This document shows positions 8,438 through 16,752 of a stretch of DNA of 64,000 nucleotides, piece after piece. Under the pieces are notes generated by a model. That model saw only the letters and a list, made by a program, of their open reading frames with translations. It searched no databases and was not told the DNA's origin. The DNA is from Streptomyces chrestomyceticus JCM 4735. Lineage in GTDB: Bacteria > Actinomycetota > Actinomycetes > Streptomycetales > Streptomycetaceae. The stretch lies in assembly GCF_003865135.1 (NCBI RefSeq), contig NZ_BHZC01000001.1:6200001-6264000 (forward strand), given 5' to 3'. The number at the start of each line of letters is the position of its first letter. Within the stretch, counting starts at the first letter, position 1. A program made the translations under genes and the position numbers.

Positions 8438-9901
8438 TCACGACGGGCCGGCGTGACGAAGACCGGGACGGACGGCGGCACGGTCCGCGTCGGCGGTACG
8501 GACATCACCCGGATGCGGCCGGACCGGCTCACCGCACCGCGCCGCGAGCGTCTCGGCTTCGTCTTCCAGGCGTTCAACCTGCTGCCGTCGCTGACGGCCG
8601 GGGAGAACGTCGCCCTGTCGCGACCGGCGGCGCACCGCCGAGGCGCTCGCTCGCGCCGTCCTCGGCCTGCTGCGATACGCGGCCGGCGGGCTCGGCACCA
8701 CGGTCGTCATGGTCACCCGCGACCCGGTGGCCGCTCCTTCCGGAACGCCCACGCCATCCTGGGCTCCACCACGCAGCGCAGGGCTGCGGACCGGCGGCGT
8801 GCACAGCGCCGTCACCGCGACCGCCGCCGTCAGGCTCACCGCCACCTCGCCGAGCGGCGAGTGCGGCCACGCGTACTCCTCGAACCAGCCGCGGGAGCGG
8901 GCGCCCTTGGTCAGGAAGCCGTGCAGCAGGTAGCCGTACAGGGTGCCGGCGCCCAGCGCCGTGAACCACGTACGGCGGGCCGGCACCCACGCGAGGAAGC
9001 AGCCGGTCAGGACCAGCGAGCAGCCGAACATCGCGAGCGTCATCACCGCGCCCGCCCACCAGGGCGCCCCCAACTCCTGCGCGCTCTCCCGGTGGTAGAA
9101 CCACGCCGAGGTCATCCGCGGTACCGCCCAGTAGGCCAGCGCCAGGGCGGCCGCGAAGACGGGCACCGCCGCGATCCGCGCCGCGCGCCGCCGTACGAGC
9201 GCGAAGTGCTCGGGCCGCAGGTGCAGCCCCAGGACGAAGAACGGCAGGAACTGGAGCAGCCGTTGCATGTCGAGGTCGTCACCGACCTCCGGGGACACGG
9301 ACGCCAGAACCGCCACGGCCAGGGCCAGAGGTACGGGCCAACGGATGATCCGCCACAGGGGAGTGGTGAGCCGCCACACGAACAGCGCGGCCAGGAACCA
9401 GGTCAGATACCAGGGGTCCAGGAGGCTGACCGGCATGTCCGGGTCGTCGTACGCCCAGCGCGCGAAAAGCGTGTAGGCGGTCTCGAAGACGAGGTACGGC
9501 ACCACGACACCGGTGATCAGCCGGCGCAGCCGGTCCGGGCGCAGATCGAAACCGCGGGAGAAATACCCGGAGATGATGATGAACGCCGGCATGTGGAAGG
9601 CGTACACCGTCATGTAGAGCGCCCCGGCCGTACGGCTCTGGCCGGTCAGCGGCTCCCAGGAATGCCCCATGGCGACCAGCACGATCGCCAGATACTTCGC
9701 ATTGTCGAAGAAAGCGTTCCGGCCGCTCCCGGCGGCGTCCCCACCGTCCCGGGCGGCGGGTCGCGCGGTCTCCGTCCCCGTCCGCCCGACGGCCCGCGGC
9801 CCCTCACCCCGGGCGTCCGCGGCGGGGGCCGCCGGGTCCGGGACGGAGGGCTCGGCGGCCGGGGGAAGCACACGTCGTGGGGTCGGCGCAGCGGAAAACA
9901 T
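8438..9901 (-). CDS. Acyltransferase 3-like integral membrane protein, 3' end apparently shifted
   Basis: A polytopic protein with the acyltransferase-3/fucose-4-O-acetylase fold: an Ala/Pro-rich cytoplasmic start, then FFDNAKYLAIVLVAMGHSWEPL containing the catalytic-type His, YAFHMPAFIIISGYFSRG, and about ten membrane segments. It would O-acylate a cell-envelope or secondary-metabolite sugar. ATG 9901 is chosen; TAGGGT seven bases before it suggests a leaderless transcript. After ALCTPPVR near 8790 the open frame continues with unlikely sequence to 8438. In a neighbouring frame the expected ending LRCVVEPRMAWAFRKER appears and stops at 8713-8715. A gain of one base or loss of two near 8784-8789 would explain this. 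Intact length would be about 395 residues. Confidence 0.8.
   Translation of the reverse strand: MFSAAPTPRRVLPPAAEPSVPDPAAPAADARGEGPRAVGRTGTETARPAARDGGDAAGSGRNAFFDNAKYLAIVLVAMGHSWEPLTGQSRTAGALYMTVYAFHMPAFIIISGYFSRGFDLRPDRLRRLITGVVVPYLVFETAYTLFARWAYDDPDMPVSLLDPWYLTWFLAALFVWRLTTPLWRIIRWPVPLALAVAVLASVSPEVGDDLDMQRLLQFLPFFVLGLHLRPEHFALVRRRAARIAAVPVFAAALALAYWAVPRMTSAWFYHRESAQELGAPWWAGAVMTLAMFGCSLVLTGCFLAWVPARRTWFTALGAGTLYGYLLHGFLTKGARSRGWFEEYAWPHSPLGEVAVSLTAAVAVTALCTPPVRSPALRGGAQDGVGVPEGAATGSRVTMTTVVPSPPAAYRSRPRTARASASAVRRRSRQGDVLPGRQRRQQVERLEDEAETLAARCGEPVRPHPGDVRTADADRAAVRPGLRHAGPS
8462..8735 (+). pseudogene. Remnant of an ABC-transporter ATP-binding protein (MacB/LolD type)
   Basis: Two conserved blocks of an ABC ATPase survive in different frames. 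From 8462 the translation reads GTVRVGGTDITRMRPDRL, then RRERLGFVFQAFNLLPSLTAGENVAL, which is the Q-loop region of LolD/MacB-like ATPases. From about 8636 a second block in another frame reads ALARAVLGLLRYAAGGLGT followed by TVVMVTRDPVAA, the region after Walker B including the H-loop (with Arg where His is expected). Walker A, the ABC signature and Walker B are all missing, and no permease gene is adjacent. It is a decayed fragment with an internal deletion of roughly 60-90 codons. It ends inside the 3' end of the convergent acyltransferase gene. Confidence 0.75.
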
Positions 9902-9908
9902 CTGACGC

Positions 9909-9914
9909 ACCCTA
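9909..9914 (-). promoter_or_regulatory. -10 element TAGGGT, 7 nt before the acyltransferase ATG (leaderless promoter)
   Basis: On the minus strand TAGGGT is followed by seven bases and then ATG 9901, so transcription would begin at the start codon. TAGGGT is a common vegetative (HrdB) -10 in Streptomyces. A clear -35 is not visible. Confidence 0.4.
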
Positions 9915-10476
9915 GTGGCGGCCGGGGAATGCGTAAAACCTTCTCCGCCGAATGCGCAATACCGGCGTGGCGCGGCGGGAATTCCCTTTGGGGGAGTGGT
10001 CGCAGGGCAGCCCGGGTGCACTTTCGCGCGTTTTCCGAAGGGGTGGTGAATATCTGTCCCGGGGTGCGTCATCCGCTTATGCGAGGGCATATGCCCCGTC
10101 GTGGGAGCGGGGGACGATGTCCGCTTCGCTACCGGTATGTCGGTGCGGTGGACGTCCGTCGAGCGTGCCCGCGTCTCAGGAATTCACGTGTGCACAAAAG
10201 GGAGCCGGTCCGTGCGGCGGCATCCGGCCAGGCGCCGCGTACGGTTCCGGCCGCGCGGCCGAATGTGTGCCGGGGCGTCAATTCCCGGGCCGCGGACCGG
10301 CGTCCGGCCGTGCCCGGCGGGGCGGCCGTCCGGTTCGCAGGCAAAGCCTTGGCCGATGATTCGCCACCCGCCTCCACTGGGCAGTGACTTGGTGGCACGA
10401 TGGTGCCGAGCGGGGGTGTGCGCGGCTGCATGCTTCCGGGGCCGGCCAGGCGTTCCGACCGAGGGTGTGATCAGTT
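9915..10476. other. Intergenic stretch without a supportable gene
   Basis: These 560 bases lie between the divergent acyltransferase and the small membrane-protein gene. Open frames across it are long only because stop codons are rare; they change codon character and have no ribosome sites. GC is lower than in genes around 9930-10100. The only ordered element seen is the 12-bp palindrome GGGCATATGCCC at 10085-10096, which could be an operator, and several GC-rich imperfect inverted repeats around 10240-10330. Confidence 0.5.
10085..10096. promoter_or_regulatory. 12-bp perfect palindrome GGGCATATGCCC
   Basis: A perfect dyad in a gene-free stretch. Its position between divergent transcription units would suit a dimeric repressor, but no regulator is encoded nearby and the sequence matches no operator I can name. 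Confidence 0.25.
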
Positions 10477-10671
10477 GTGGCTCTTTCGCTGTCCGTCGTG
10501 CTGTTGTTGGGCATCATCATGATCGTGTTGATACGCGGCAAGTCACTCAAGGCGGGACCGGCGCTGGTGGCCATCCTCTTCGGCTTCTTCCTCGCCTCCA
10601 CCGGCATCGCGCCGTCCATCAACCGGTTCCTGAACTCGGTGGCCGAGACGATCAACAACATCAGCTTCTAG
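10477..10671 (+). CDS. Small conserved membrane protein
   Basis: A 64-residue protein from GTG 10477, with GAGGG eleven bases upstream. It has two hydrophobic segments (residues about 3-19 and 27-44) linked by a positive loop (RGKSLKAGP), and a short polar tail (NRFLNSVAETINNISF). Similar small proteins occur across Streptomyces, frequently as near-identical copies; their function is not known to me. It stands alone, with an ArsC-like gene facing it. Confidence 0.75.
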   Translation: MALSLSVVLLLGIIMIVLIRGKSLKAGPALVAILFGFFLASTGIAPSINRFLNSVAETINNISF

Positions 10672-10717
10672 CGCGTCACGGGCCCGCACCCACCGTGCAC
10701 GGGCCCGGCCGGGACGA

Positions 10718-11095
10718 TCAGCGGTCGTCGCGTCCGCTCCGCGCGACCGCCTCCCGCACGGCCTCCTCGCTGCGCCCGACCAGCGCCGTGCCGTCGTCCG
10801 CCGTGATGATCGGCCGCTGGATCAGCCGGGGCCGCTCGGCCAGCGCCTCGATCCACCGTTCCCGCGTGGCGTCCGTACGCTCCCAGCCGCCGATGCCCAG
10901 CTCCGCCGCCTCGGGCTCCTGCGTGCGCGTGATGTCCCACGGCTCCAGCCCCAGCCGGCTCAGGACCTCCCGCAACTCGGCGGCCGTCGGGGGCTGTTCG
11001 AGATACCTGCGGACGGTGTACTCCGCGCCCGCCTCGTTCAGCAGGTCGACGGCGCTGCGGCACTTGGAACACGCGGGATTGAGCCAGATCTCCAT
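10718..11095 (-). CDS. ArsC/Spx-family thioredoxin-fold protein
   Basis: A 125-residue protein with the ArsC-like fold: MEIWLNPACSKCRSAVDLL carries Cys9 and Cys12 in a CxxC arrangement, then RRYLEQPPTAAELREVLSRLG and the RPIITADDGTALVGRSEE block typical of the family. It may reduce arsenate with glutaredoxin-type chemistry or act as a general thiol reductase; no arsenite exporter or ArsR gene is adjacent, so arsenic resistance is not implied by context. Convergent with the small membrane-protein gene. Confidence 0.88.
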   Translation of the reverse strand: MEIWLNPACSKCRSAVDLLNEAGAEYTVRRYLEQPPTAAELREVLSRLGLEPWDITRTQEPEAAELGIGGWERTDATRERWIEALAERPRLIQRPIITADDGTALVGRSEEAVREAVARSGRDDR

Positions 11096-11180
11096 GCCGT
11101 CACCTTAGTGAGAGCCCTGGGGGCGCGGCCGGACTTGGTCAGGCGATGACAAGAAACGACGGCGGGGGAGCGGCCGGCGG

Positions 11181-11369
11181 CTACCGCTTCAGGGCCCGGT
11201 ACCGCTTCATCAGTGCCGTGAGCTTCGCGGGGTCGGCTCCGCCGTTCAGCGCCTCGACGAGCTCGTCCGGGCACAGCTCGTAGAAGTCGCCCCACCAGCG
11301 CCGTCCCCGGTTGTCCCAGACCCGGTAGCCGCCGGGCACGCCTCGGGCGACGTACCGCCTCCTGGCCAT
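11181..11369 (-). CDS. Small basic hypothetical protein
   Basis: A 62-residue protein beginning MARRRYVARGVPGGYRVWDN. It is rich in Arg and Trp (RRRWWGDFYELCPDELVEALNGG) and ends with a basic helix (LTALMKRYRALKR). A conserved protein of this kind is found in streptomycetes; function unknown. ATG 11369 is preferred to the GTG at 11390 because GGGACGGGGG precedes it. It lies next to tRNA-Gly in the same direction. Confidence 0.6.
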   Translation of the reverse strand: MARRRYVARGVPGGYRVWDNRGRRWWGDFYELCPDELVEALNGGADPAKLTALMKRYRALKR

Positions 11370-11437
11370 GGCCCCCGTCCCGGAAAACACTCAGGGCCAG
11401 GACGAGAAAACCTCTGACCTGGCCCTGAACCACCTGG

Positions 11438-11508
11438 AGCGGGCGACGGGAATCGAACCCGCGTAGCCAGTTTGGAAGACTGGGGCTCTACCATTGAGCT
11501 ACGCCCGC
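11438..11508 (-). tRNA. tRNA-Gly (anticodon TCC)
   Basis: On the minus strand a 71-base cloverleaf: acceptor GCGGGCG pairs with CGCCCGC, discriminator T, D-arm with AGCTCAATGGTAGAGC, anticodon loop CTTCCAA giving TCC, and the T-arm GGGTTCGATTCCC. No encoded CCA. Confidence 0.95.
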
Positions 11509-11723
11509 ATGCGCCGCCGGTCGGGTGACCTCGGCACGCAGTGCATCGTAGCGGGTCACCCGGGCCCACCGCACACTCCGCCCCGATCCCGTCGGCGGCA
11601 GCGGCCGTCCGCGGCCCCGTGCGCCCCCGCCGGTGCACCGTGCGCCCCCTGGTCCGCGGCCCGTGCCCGTGGATATCCGGCAGCCGCGCCGTCCCCGGCC
11701 ATGTACCCTACGTGTCGCACCGA

Positions 11724-11800
11724 CGGGGTGTGGCGCAGCTTGGTAGCGCGTCCGCTTTGGGAGCGGAAGGTCGTCGGTTCGAATCCGGCCACCCCGACCA
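11724..11800 (+). tRNA. tRNA-Pro (anticodon TGG)
   Basis: Acceptor CGGGGTG pairs with CACCCCG; D-arm GGCGCAGCTTGGTAGCGC; anticodon stem TCCGC/GCGGA with loop TTTGGGA giving TGG; T-arm with GGTTCGAATCC; discriminator A followed by an encoded CCA at 11798-11800. tRNA-Pro genes are known integration sites of actinomycete elements such as pSAM2; nothing inserted is seen here. Confidence 0.95.
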
Positions 11801-12129
11801 GCAGGTTTTTTTCCACGTTCCGCCGTACGGGCCGTAAGGCGTTCGGTCGTACGGCGTCCCGGCCCGGTCTCCGGCCGGTCACCGGCGCTCCGGGCGCGGC
11901 GCGCCCGCCGCCCGCAGGGCCCCGCTCCGCGGCCCGGCCCGGCTCCGGGCGGACGGGCCCGTAAGCCGCCCGTCAAGATCACATTGCGGCTGCCAACCCG
12001 CTTGCGGTTACTATGCAAGCTGCGTGCCCGTGTGTCTTTCTCCCGGGCGCGGTCCGCAGGGCGCCTGGGCTCCAGGCGCCGGCAGATCTCAAGCAGAACC
12101 CCAGAAGTCAGCCCCAAGGAGACCGAACC

Positions 12130-13527
12130 GTGAAGAGCGCCGTGGAGACCCTGAACCCGACCCGGGTTCGGCTCACTGTCGAGGTGCCCTTCGAGGAGCT
12201 CAAGCCCAGCCTCGACGCGGCGTACAAGAAGATCAACCAGCAGGTCACGGTGAAGGGCTTCCGCCAGGGCAAGATCCCGGCCCGAGTCATCGACCAGCGG
12301 TTCGGTCGCGGCGCCGTGCTCGAGGAGGCCGTCAACGACGCGCTCCCGAAGTTCTACACCGAGGCGGTCAACGAGGGTGAGCTGAACGTCCTCGGCCAGC
12401 CCGAGGTCGACATCACCGAGCTGAAGGACGGCGAGCTGCTGACCTTCACCGCCGAGGTCGACATCCGCCCGGCCCTGGAGATCCCGGACTACTCCGGCAT
12501 CGAGGTCGAGGTCGACGCCGTCGAGGTGTCGGACGAGGACATCGACAAGTCGGTCGAGCAGCTCCGCGAGCGCTTCGCCTCGACCACCCCGGTCGAGCGC
12601 GCCGCCGAGGACGGCGACGTGCTCACCGTCGACCTGGAGGCCAAGGTCGACGGCGAGGTGCTGGAGGACGGCGTCGCCCAGGGCGTCAGCTACACCGTCG
12701 GCTCCGGCGAGCTGCTGGACGGCATCGACGAGGCCGTCAAGGGCCTGAAGGCCGGCGAGTCCGGCACCTTCACCTCCGAGCTGAAGGGCGGCTCCGCCGC
12801 CGGCAAGGAGGCCGAGGTCAAGGTCGACGTCACCGCCGTGGCCGCCCGTGAGCTGCCCGCGCTGGACGACGACTTCGCGCAACTGGCGAGCGAGTTCGAC
12901 ACGCTGGAGGAGCTGCGCGCCGACAGCGCCAAGCGCCTCGCCCAGATGAAGAAGTACGACCAGGCCACCCAGGCCCAGGAGAAGGTCCTCGACGAGCTGC
13001 TGAAGCTGGTCGAGGTCCCGATGCCGGAGAAGCTGCTCGCGGACGAGATCGAGACCCGCAAGCACAACCTGGTCAACCACCAGCTCGGCCAGATGGGCCT
13101 CGACCTCGCGAAGTACCTGGAGATCCAGGGCAAGACCGAGGAAGAGTTCGACGCCGAGACCAAGGAGCAGGCCGAGAAGGGCATCAAGACCCAGTTCATC
13201 CTCGACGAGCTGGTCAACAAGGAGAAGCTGAACGTCAGCCAGGAGGAGCTCACCGAGCACCTCATGCGCCGCGCGCAGTCCTCCGGCATGTCCCCCGACC
13301 AGTTCGCCCAGGCCGTCGTCGAGGGCGGCCAGGTGCCGATGCTCGTCGGTGAGGTCGCCCGCGGCAAGGCCCTCGCGGTCGTCGTCGAGGCCGCCACGGT
13401 CAAGGACACCAACGGCGAGGTCGTCGACCTGGACGACGAGGACGAGACGGCCGAGACCGTCGAGGCCGCCGAGGCCGAGGGCACCGACGCCGAGAAGGCG
13501 GAGAAGGCCGAGAAGACCGAGGGCTGA
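12130..13527 (+). CDS. tig: Trigger factor, ribosome-associated peptidyl-prolyl isomerase/chaperone
   Basis: A 465-residue protein that binds nascent chains at the ribosome exit tunnel. The ribosome-binding domain is first, with the signature loop around [17 protein letters not shown] (about residues 40-57); the FKBP-type PPIase domain spans about 150-245 ([15 protein letters not shown]); the helical chaperone domain follows. The C terminus is an extended acidic tail ([19 protein letters not shown]), as in other streptomycete Tig proteins. GTG 12130 is preceded by AAGGAG at 8 nt. It is transcribed with the clpP genes downstream in the same direction but separated by a strong terminator at 13581-13629. 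Confidence 0.97.
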   Translation: MKSAVETLNPTRVRLTVEVPFEELKPSLDAAYKKINQQVTVKGFRQGKIPARVIDQRFGRGAVLEEAVNDALPKFYTEAVNEGELNVLGQPEVDITELKDGELLTFTAEVDIRPALEIPDYSGIEVEVDAVEVSDEDIDKSVEQLRERFASTTPVERAAEDGDVLTVDLEAKVDGEVLEDGVAQGVSYTVGSGELLDGIDEAVKGLKAGESGTFTSELKGGSAAGKEAEVKVDVTAVAARELPALDDDFAQLASEFDTLEELRADSAKRLAQMKKYDQATQAQEKVLDELLKLVEVPMPEKLLADEIETRKHNLVNHQLGQMGLDLAKYLEIQGKTEEEFDAETKEQAEKGIKTQFILDELVNKEKLNVSQEELTEHLMRRAQSSGMSPDQFAQAVVEGGQVPMLVGEVARGKALAVVVEAATVKDTNGEVVDLDDEDETAETVEAAEAEGTDAEKAEKAEKTEG

Positions 13528-13580
13528 GCCCCGGTCGCCCCGGTGGCACGGGCGGCCCCGGCCGCCCCGCGGCACCGGTA

Positions 13581-13629
13581 GACGTACGGGCCCGAACACG
13601 CCACGCCCGCGTGTTCGGGCCCGTACGTC
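13581..13629 (+). terminator. Very strong hairpin after tig
   Basis: A perfect 20-bp stem (13581-13600 with 13610-13629) around a 9-base loop. No T-run follows, as is usual for Streptomyces terminators. It isolates tig from clpP1. Confidence 0.8.
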
Positions 13630-13658
13630 GTCAGGGCCCGTGAACGCCGGTGAGCCTG

Positions 13659-13672
13659 CGCTCACAGCGAAC
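13659..13672 (+). promoter_or_regulatory. Candidate ClgR-binding site upstream of clpP1
   Basis: CGCTCACAGCGAAC matches the core of the actinobacterial ClgR consensus as I recall it (CGCYNANRGCGWWS) at every defined position, though the flanking WNNW is not matched. A perfect TTGACA (13675-13680) begins two bases further on. ClgR activates clpP1P2 in Streptomyces, and the site lies 168 bases before the clpP1 start, so activator function is plausible. Confidence 0.5.
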
Positions 13673-13839
13673 AGTTGACAATGCGGGATGGCGCCCGCCG
13701 ACCAGCGCGTTAGGGTCCGTAGATACGAGGGCAGGGGACCAGCCGTAACGGCGCCGGCGGAGCACGCCGCGCCCTCCCCGCGCCCCAGAAGACGACGCTG
13801 AGACGGCCCTGGGCCGTCCGACAACGAGCAGGTGGACAC

Positions 13840-14454
13840 GTGACGATCCCGATGCCTTCCGCCGCCGCTGAGCCGACCTTCGGTGGCCTCGGCGACCAGG
13901 TCTACAACCGGCTGCTCGGCGAGCGGATCATCTTCCTCGGCCAGCCGGTCGACGACGACATCGCCAACAAGATCACCGCGCAGCTGCTGCTCCTCGCCGC
14001 TGACCCGGACAAGGACATCTTCCTTTACATCAACAGCCCGGGCGGCTCGATCTCGGCCGGCATGGCGATCTACGACACCATGCAGTACATCAAGAACGAC
14101 GTGGTCACCATCGCCATGGGCCTCGCCGCCTCGATGGGCCAGTTCCTGCTGAGCGCCGGCACCCCGGGCAAGCGCTTCGCGCTGCCCAACGCCGAGATCC
14201 TCATCCACCAGCCCTCCGCGGGCCTGGCGGGCTCCGCGTCGGACATCAAGATCCACGCCGAGCGGCTGCTGCACACCAAGAAGCGCATGGCGGAGCTCAC
14301 CGCCCAGCACACGGGCCAGACCGTCGAGCAGATCACCCGCGACTCCGACCGCGACCGCTGGTTCGACCCGCAGGAGGCCAAGGAGTACGGCCTCATCGAC
14401 GACGTCATGACCACCGCCGCCGGCGTTCCGGGCGGGGGCGGCACCGGGGCCTGA
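13840..14454 (+). CDS. clpP1: ATP-dependent Clp protease proteolytic subunit 1
   Basis: A 204-residue ClpP peptidase. The catalytic triad is Ser98 (GLAASMGQF), His123 (ILIHQPSAG) and Asp172 (DSDRDRW); the oxyanion-hole loop [11 protein letters not shown] is present. It forms heteromeric barrels with ClpP2 and is fed by ClpX or ClpC ATPases; in Streptomyces it influences differentiation and degrades SsrA-tagged proteins. The short Ala/Gly N terminus ([18 protein letters not shown]) is a propeptide. GTG 13840 is used. clpP2 follows after 69 bases in the same direction. Confidence 0.97.
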   Translation: MTIPMPSAAAEPTFGGLGDQVYNRLLGERIIFLGQPVDDDIANKITAQLLLLAADPDKDIFLYINSPGGSISAGMAIYDTMQYIKNDVVTIAMGLAASMGQFLLSAGTPGKRFALPNAEILIHQPSAGLAGSASDIKIHAERLLHTKKRMAELTAQHTGQTVEQITRDSDRDRWFDPQEAKEYGLIDDVMTTAAGVPGGGGTGA

Positions 14455-14523
14455 GCCCCGGACGACTCGCCACGCAGCCGACTCCAGCCCCTTTGACCGC
14501 CACCAGGACGGTGAACCTCCAAG

Positions 14524-15207
14524 ATGAACAACTTCCCCGGCCGTAGCCTCTACGAGCGCCACGACGCCCCGCAGGCAGAGTTCCAGGGCCTGCCCGCCGA
14601 GTCCCGCTACATCGTCCCGCGCTTCGTCGAGCGCACCTCGCAGGGCGTGCGCGAGTACGACCCGTACGCGAAGCTCTTCGAAGAGCGCGTGATCTTCCTC
14701 GGCGTGCAGATCGACGACGCGTCGGCCAACGACGTCATGGCGCAGTTGCTGTGCCTGGAGTCGATGGACCCGGACCGGGACATCTCGATCTACATCAACT
14801 CGCCCGGCGGCTCCTTCACGGCGCTGACCGCGATCTACGACACGATGCAGTTCGTCAAGCCCGACGTCCAGACGGTCTGCATGGGCCAGGCGGCCTCCGC
14901 CGCGGCCGTGCTGCTCGCCGCCGGCACCCCCGGCAAGCGGATGGCGCTGCCCAACGCCCGCGTGCTGATCCACCAGCCGTACAGCGAGACCGGCCGCGGC
15001 CAGGTGTCCGACCTGGAGATCGCCGCCAACGAGATCCTCCGGATGCGTACGCAGCTCGAGGACATGCTGGCCAAGCACTCCACCACGCCGATCGAGAAGA
15101 TCCGCGACGACATCGAGCGCGACAAGATCCTGACCGCCGAGGAGTCCCTGGCGTACGGTCTGGTCGACCAGATCGTCTCGACCCGTAAGACGGCCGCCTC
15201 GGTCTGA
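14524..15207 (+). CDS. clpP2: ATP-dependent Clp protease proteolytic subunit 2
   Basis: A 227-residue partner of ClpP1. Ser125 lies in GQAASAAAV and the His in [14 protein letters not shown]; the conserved SPGGSFTAL loop is present. Its N-terminal extension ([17 protein letters not shown]...[11 protein letters not shown]) is longer than in ClpP1, as expected for actinobacterial ClpP2. ATG 14524 follows a GGACGGTGAACCTCC region. Together with clpP1 it forms an operon that ends in the hairpin at 15242-15279. Confidence 0.97.
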   Translation: MNNFPGRSLYERHDAPQAEFQGLPAESRYIVPRFVERTSQGVREYDPYAKLFEERVIFLGVQIDDASANDVMAQLLCLESMDPDRDISIYINSPGGSFTALTAIYDTMQFVKPDVQTVCMGQAASAAAVLLAAGTPGKRMALPNARVLIHQPYSETGRGQVSDLEIAANEILRMRTQLEDMLAKHSTTPIEKIRDDIERDKILTAEESLAYGLVDQIVSTRKTAASV

Positions 15208-15241
15208 TCGCGACCCGTCGCGAAGTGAGCCGGACACAACG

Positions 15242-15279
15242 CCCCCTTGGACCGGGTTGACCGAGTCGGTCCAAGGGGG
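15242..15279 (+). terminator. Hairpin terminator after clpP2
   Basis: A perfect 13-bp stem (15242-15254 with 15267-15279) around a 12-base loop, 34 bases after the clpP2 stop and before clpX. Confidence 0.75.
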
Positions 15280-15370
15280 GCCCGTACGGGGGGCCCGGCA
15301 AGGTACCGTCGATAGGCAAGCACCCGGGTCCGCGGAGCAATGCGGATCCCAGGCGAAGGGGAAGCACCTC

Positions 15371-16660
15371 GTGGCACGCATCGGTGACGGCGGCGACCTG
15401 CTCAAGTGCTCGTTCTGCGGGAAGAGTCAGAAGCAGGTGAAGAAGCTCATCGCGGGGCCTGGTGTGTACATCTGCGACGAGTGCATCGACCTCTGCAACG
15501 AGATCATCGAGGAGGAGCTCGCCGAGACCTCCGAGGTCCGCTGGGAAGAACTGCCCAAGCCCCGGGAGATCTACGAGTTCCTGGAGAGCTACGTCGTAGG
15601 CCAGGAGCCCGCCAAGAAGGCGCTCTCGGTCGCCGTCTACAACCACTACAAGCGGGTCCAGGCGGGTGAGAACGGTGGCGCGCGCGGCGGCGACGACGGC
15701 ATCGAACTCGGCAAGTCCAACATCCTGCTGCTCGGCCCCACCGGCTCCGGCAAGACGCTGCTCGCGCAGACGCTCGCCCGGATGCTCAACGTCCCGTTCG
15801 CCTTCGCCGACGCGACGGCGCTGACGGAGGCCGGCTATGTCGGCGAGGACGTGGAGAACATCCTCCTCAAGCTGATCCAGGCCGCGGACTTCGACATCAA
15901 GAAGGCCGAGACCGGGATCATCTACATCGACGAGATCGACAAGGTCGCCCGCAAGAGCGAGAACCCGTCGATCACCCGTGACGTCTCCGGCGAGGGCGTC
16001 CAGCAGGCCCTGCTGAAGATCCTGGAGGGCACCACCGCCTCGGTGCCGCCGCAGGGCGGGCGCAAGCACCCGCACCAGGAGTTCATCCAGATCGACACGA
16101 CGAACGTGCTGTTCATCGTGGGCGGCGCGTTCGCGGGTCTGGAGAAGATCATCGAGGCCCGGTCCGGCGCCAAGGGCATCGGCTTCGGCGCCAACATCCG
16201 CTCCAAGCGCGAGATCGAGTCCAAGGACCAGCTCCAGGACGTCATGCCGGAGGACCTGGTGAAGTTCGGGATGATCCCGGAGTTCATCGGCCGGCTGCCC
16301 GTGCTGACCTCGGTGCACAACCTCGACCGCGAGGCGCTCCTGCAGATCCTGCTGGAGCCGCGCAACGCGCTCGTCAAGCAGTACCAGCGCCTGTTCGAAC
16401 TGGACGGCGTGGAGCTGGACTTCGACCGCCCGGCGCTGGAGGCCATCGCCGACCAGGCGATCCTGCGCGGCACCGGCGCGCGCGGCCTGCGCGCCATCAT
16501 GGAAGAGGTCCTGCAGTCGGTGATGTACGAGGTCCCGTCCCGCAAGGACGTGGCCCGCGTCGTGATCACCGAAGAGGTCGTGCACTCCAACGTGAACCCG
16601 ACGCTGGTACCGCGCAACCGCGGCGGTGAGTCGGGCGAACACCACGAGAAGAGCGCGTAG
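15371..16660 (+). CDS. clpX: ATP-dependent Clp protease ATP-binding subunit ClpX
   Basis: A 429-residue AAA+ unfoldase. The zinc-binding domain uses C13, C16, C35 and C38 (CSFC and CDEC); Walker A is GPTGSGKT at 122-129; Walker B is YIDEIDK; the pore loop GYVGEDVE and the IGF-type ClpP-docking loop region ([10 protein letters not shown]) are present. It delivers SsrA-tagged and regulatory substrates to ClpP1P2. GTG 15371 is chosen because the zinc finger must begin close behind it and GAAGGGGAAG precedes it. A terminator separates it from clpP2, so it may have its own promoter. Confidence 0.97.
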   Translation: MARIGDGGDLLKCSFCGKSQKQVKKLIAGPGVYICDECIDLCNEIIEEELAETSEVRWEELPKPREIYEFLESYVVGQEPAKKALSVAVYNHYKRVQAGENGGARGGDDGIELGKSNILLLGPTGSGKTLLAQTLARMLNVPFAFADATALTEAGYVGEDVENILLKLIQAADFDIKKAETGIIYIDEIDKVARKSENPSITRDVSGEGVQQALLKILEGTTASVPPQGGRKHPHQEFIQIDTTNVLFIVGGAFAGLEKIIEARSGAKGIGFGANIRSKREIESKDQLQDVMPEDLVKFGMIPEFIGRLPVLTSVHNLDREALLQILLEPRNALVKQYQRLFELDGVELDFDRPALEAIADQAILRGTGARGLRAIMEEVLQSVMYEVPSRKDVARVVITEEVVHSNVNPTLVPRNRGGESGEHHEKSA

Positions 16661-16689
16661 CGCCGTCCGTTCCCCCCGCACGGACGGCG

Positions 16690-16727
16690 AGGGCCGCCCG
16701 CGACCACCGGTCGCGAGGCGGCCCTTT
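16690..16727. terminator. Bidirectional hairpin between clpX and the convergent gene
   Basis: AGGGCCGCC-CGCGACC pairs with GGTCGCG-A-GGCGGCCCT, a 16-bp stem with one bulged A and a 3-base loop, followed by TTTC. It lies between two convergent genes. Confidence 0.8.
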
Positions 16728-16752
16728 CGCTCGGCCGCGTCCCGGGGCCCGG

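Noticed and set aside
8246..10387. A 713-codon plus-strand frame
   Set aside because: Only the segment 8462-8620 is meaningful (ABC remnant); the rest is antisense of the acyltransferase and intergenic DNA.
11724..11800. tRNA-Pro as an occupied integration site
   Set aside because: No integrase, no second copy of the tRNA 3' end and no foreign-looking DNA follow; tig lies directly downstream.
15208..15370. clpX as part of one uninterrupted clpP1-clpP2-clpX transcript
   Set aside because: A perfect 13-bp hairpin between clpP2 and clpX makes full read-through unlikely, though partial read-through cannot be excluded.
11488..15405. A 1305-codon open frame antisense to tig, clpP1 and clpP2
   Set aside because: Mirror frame of strongly biased coding sequence; the plus-strand genes are certain.
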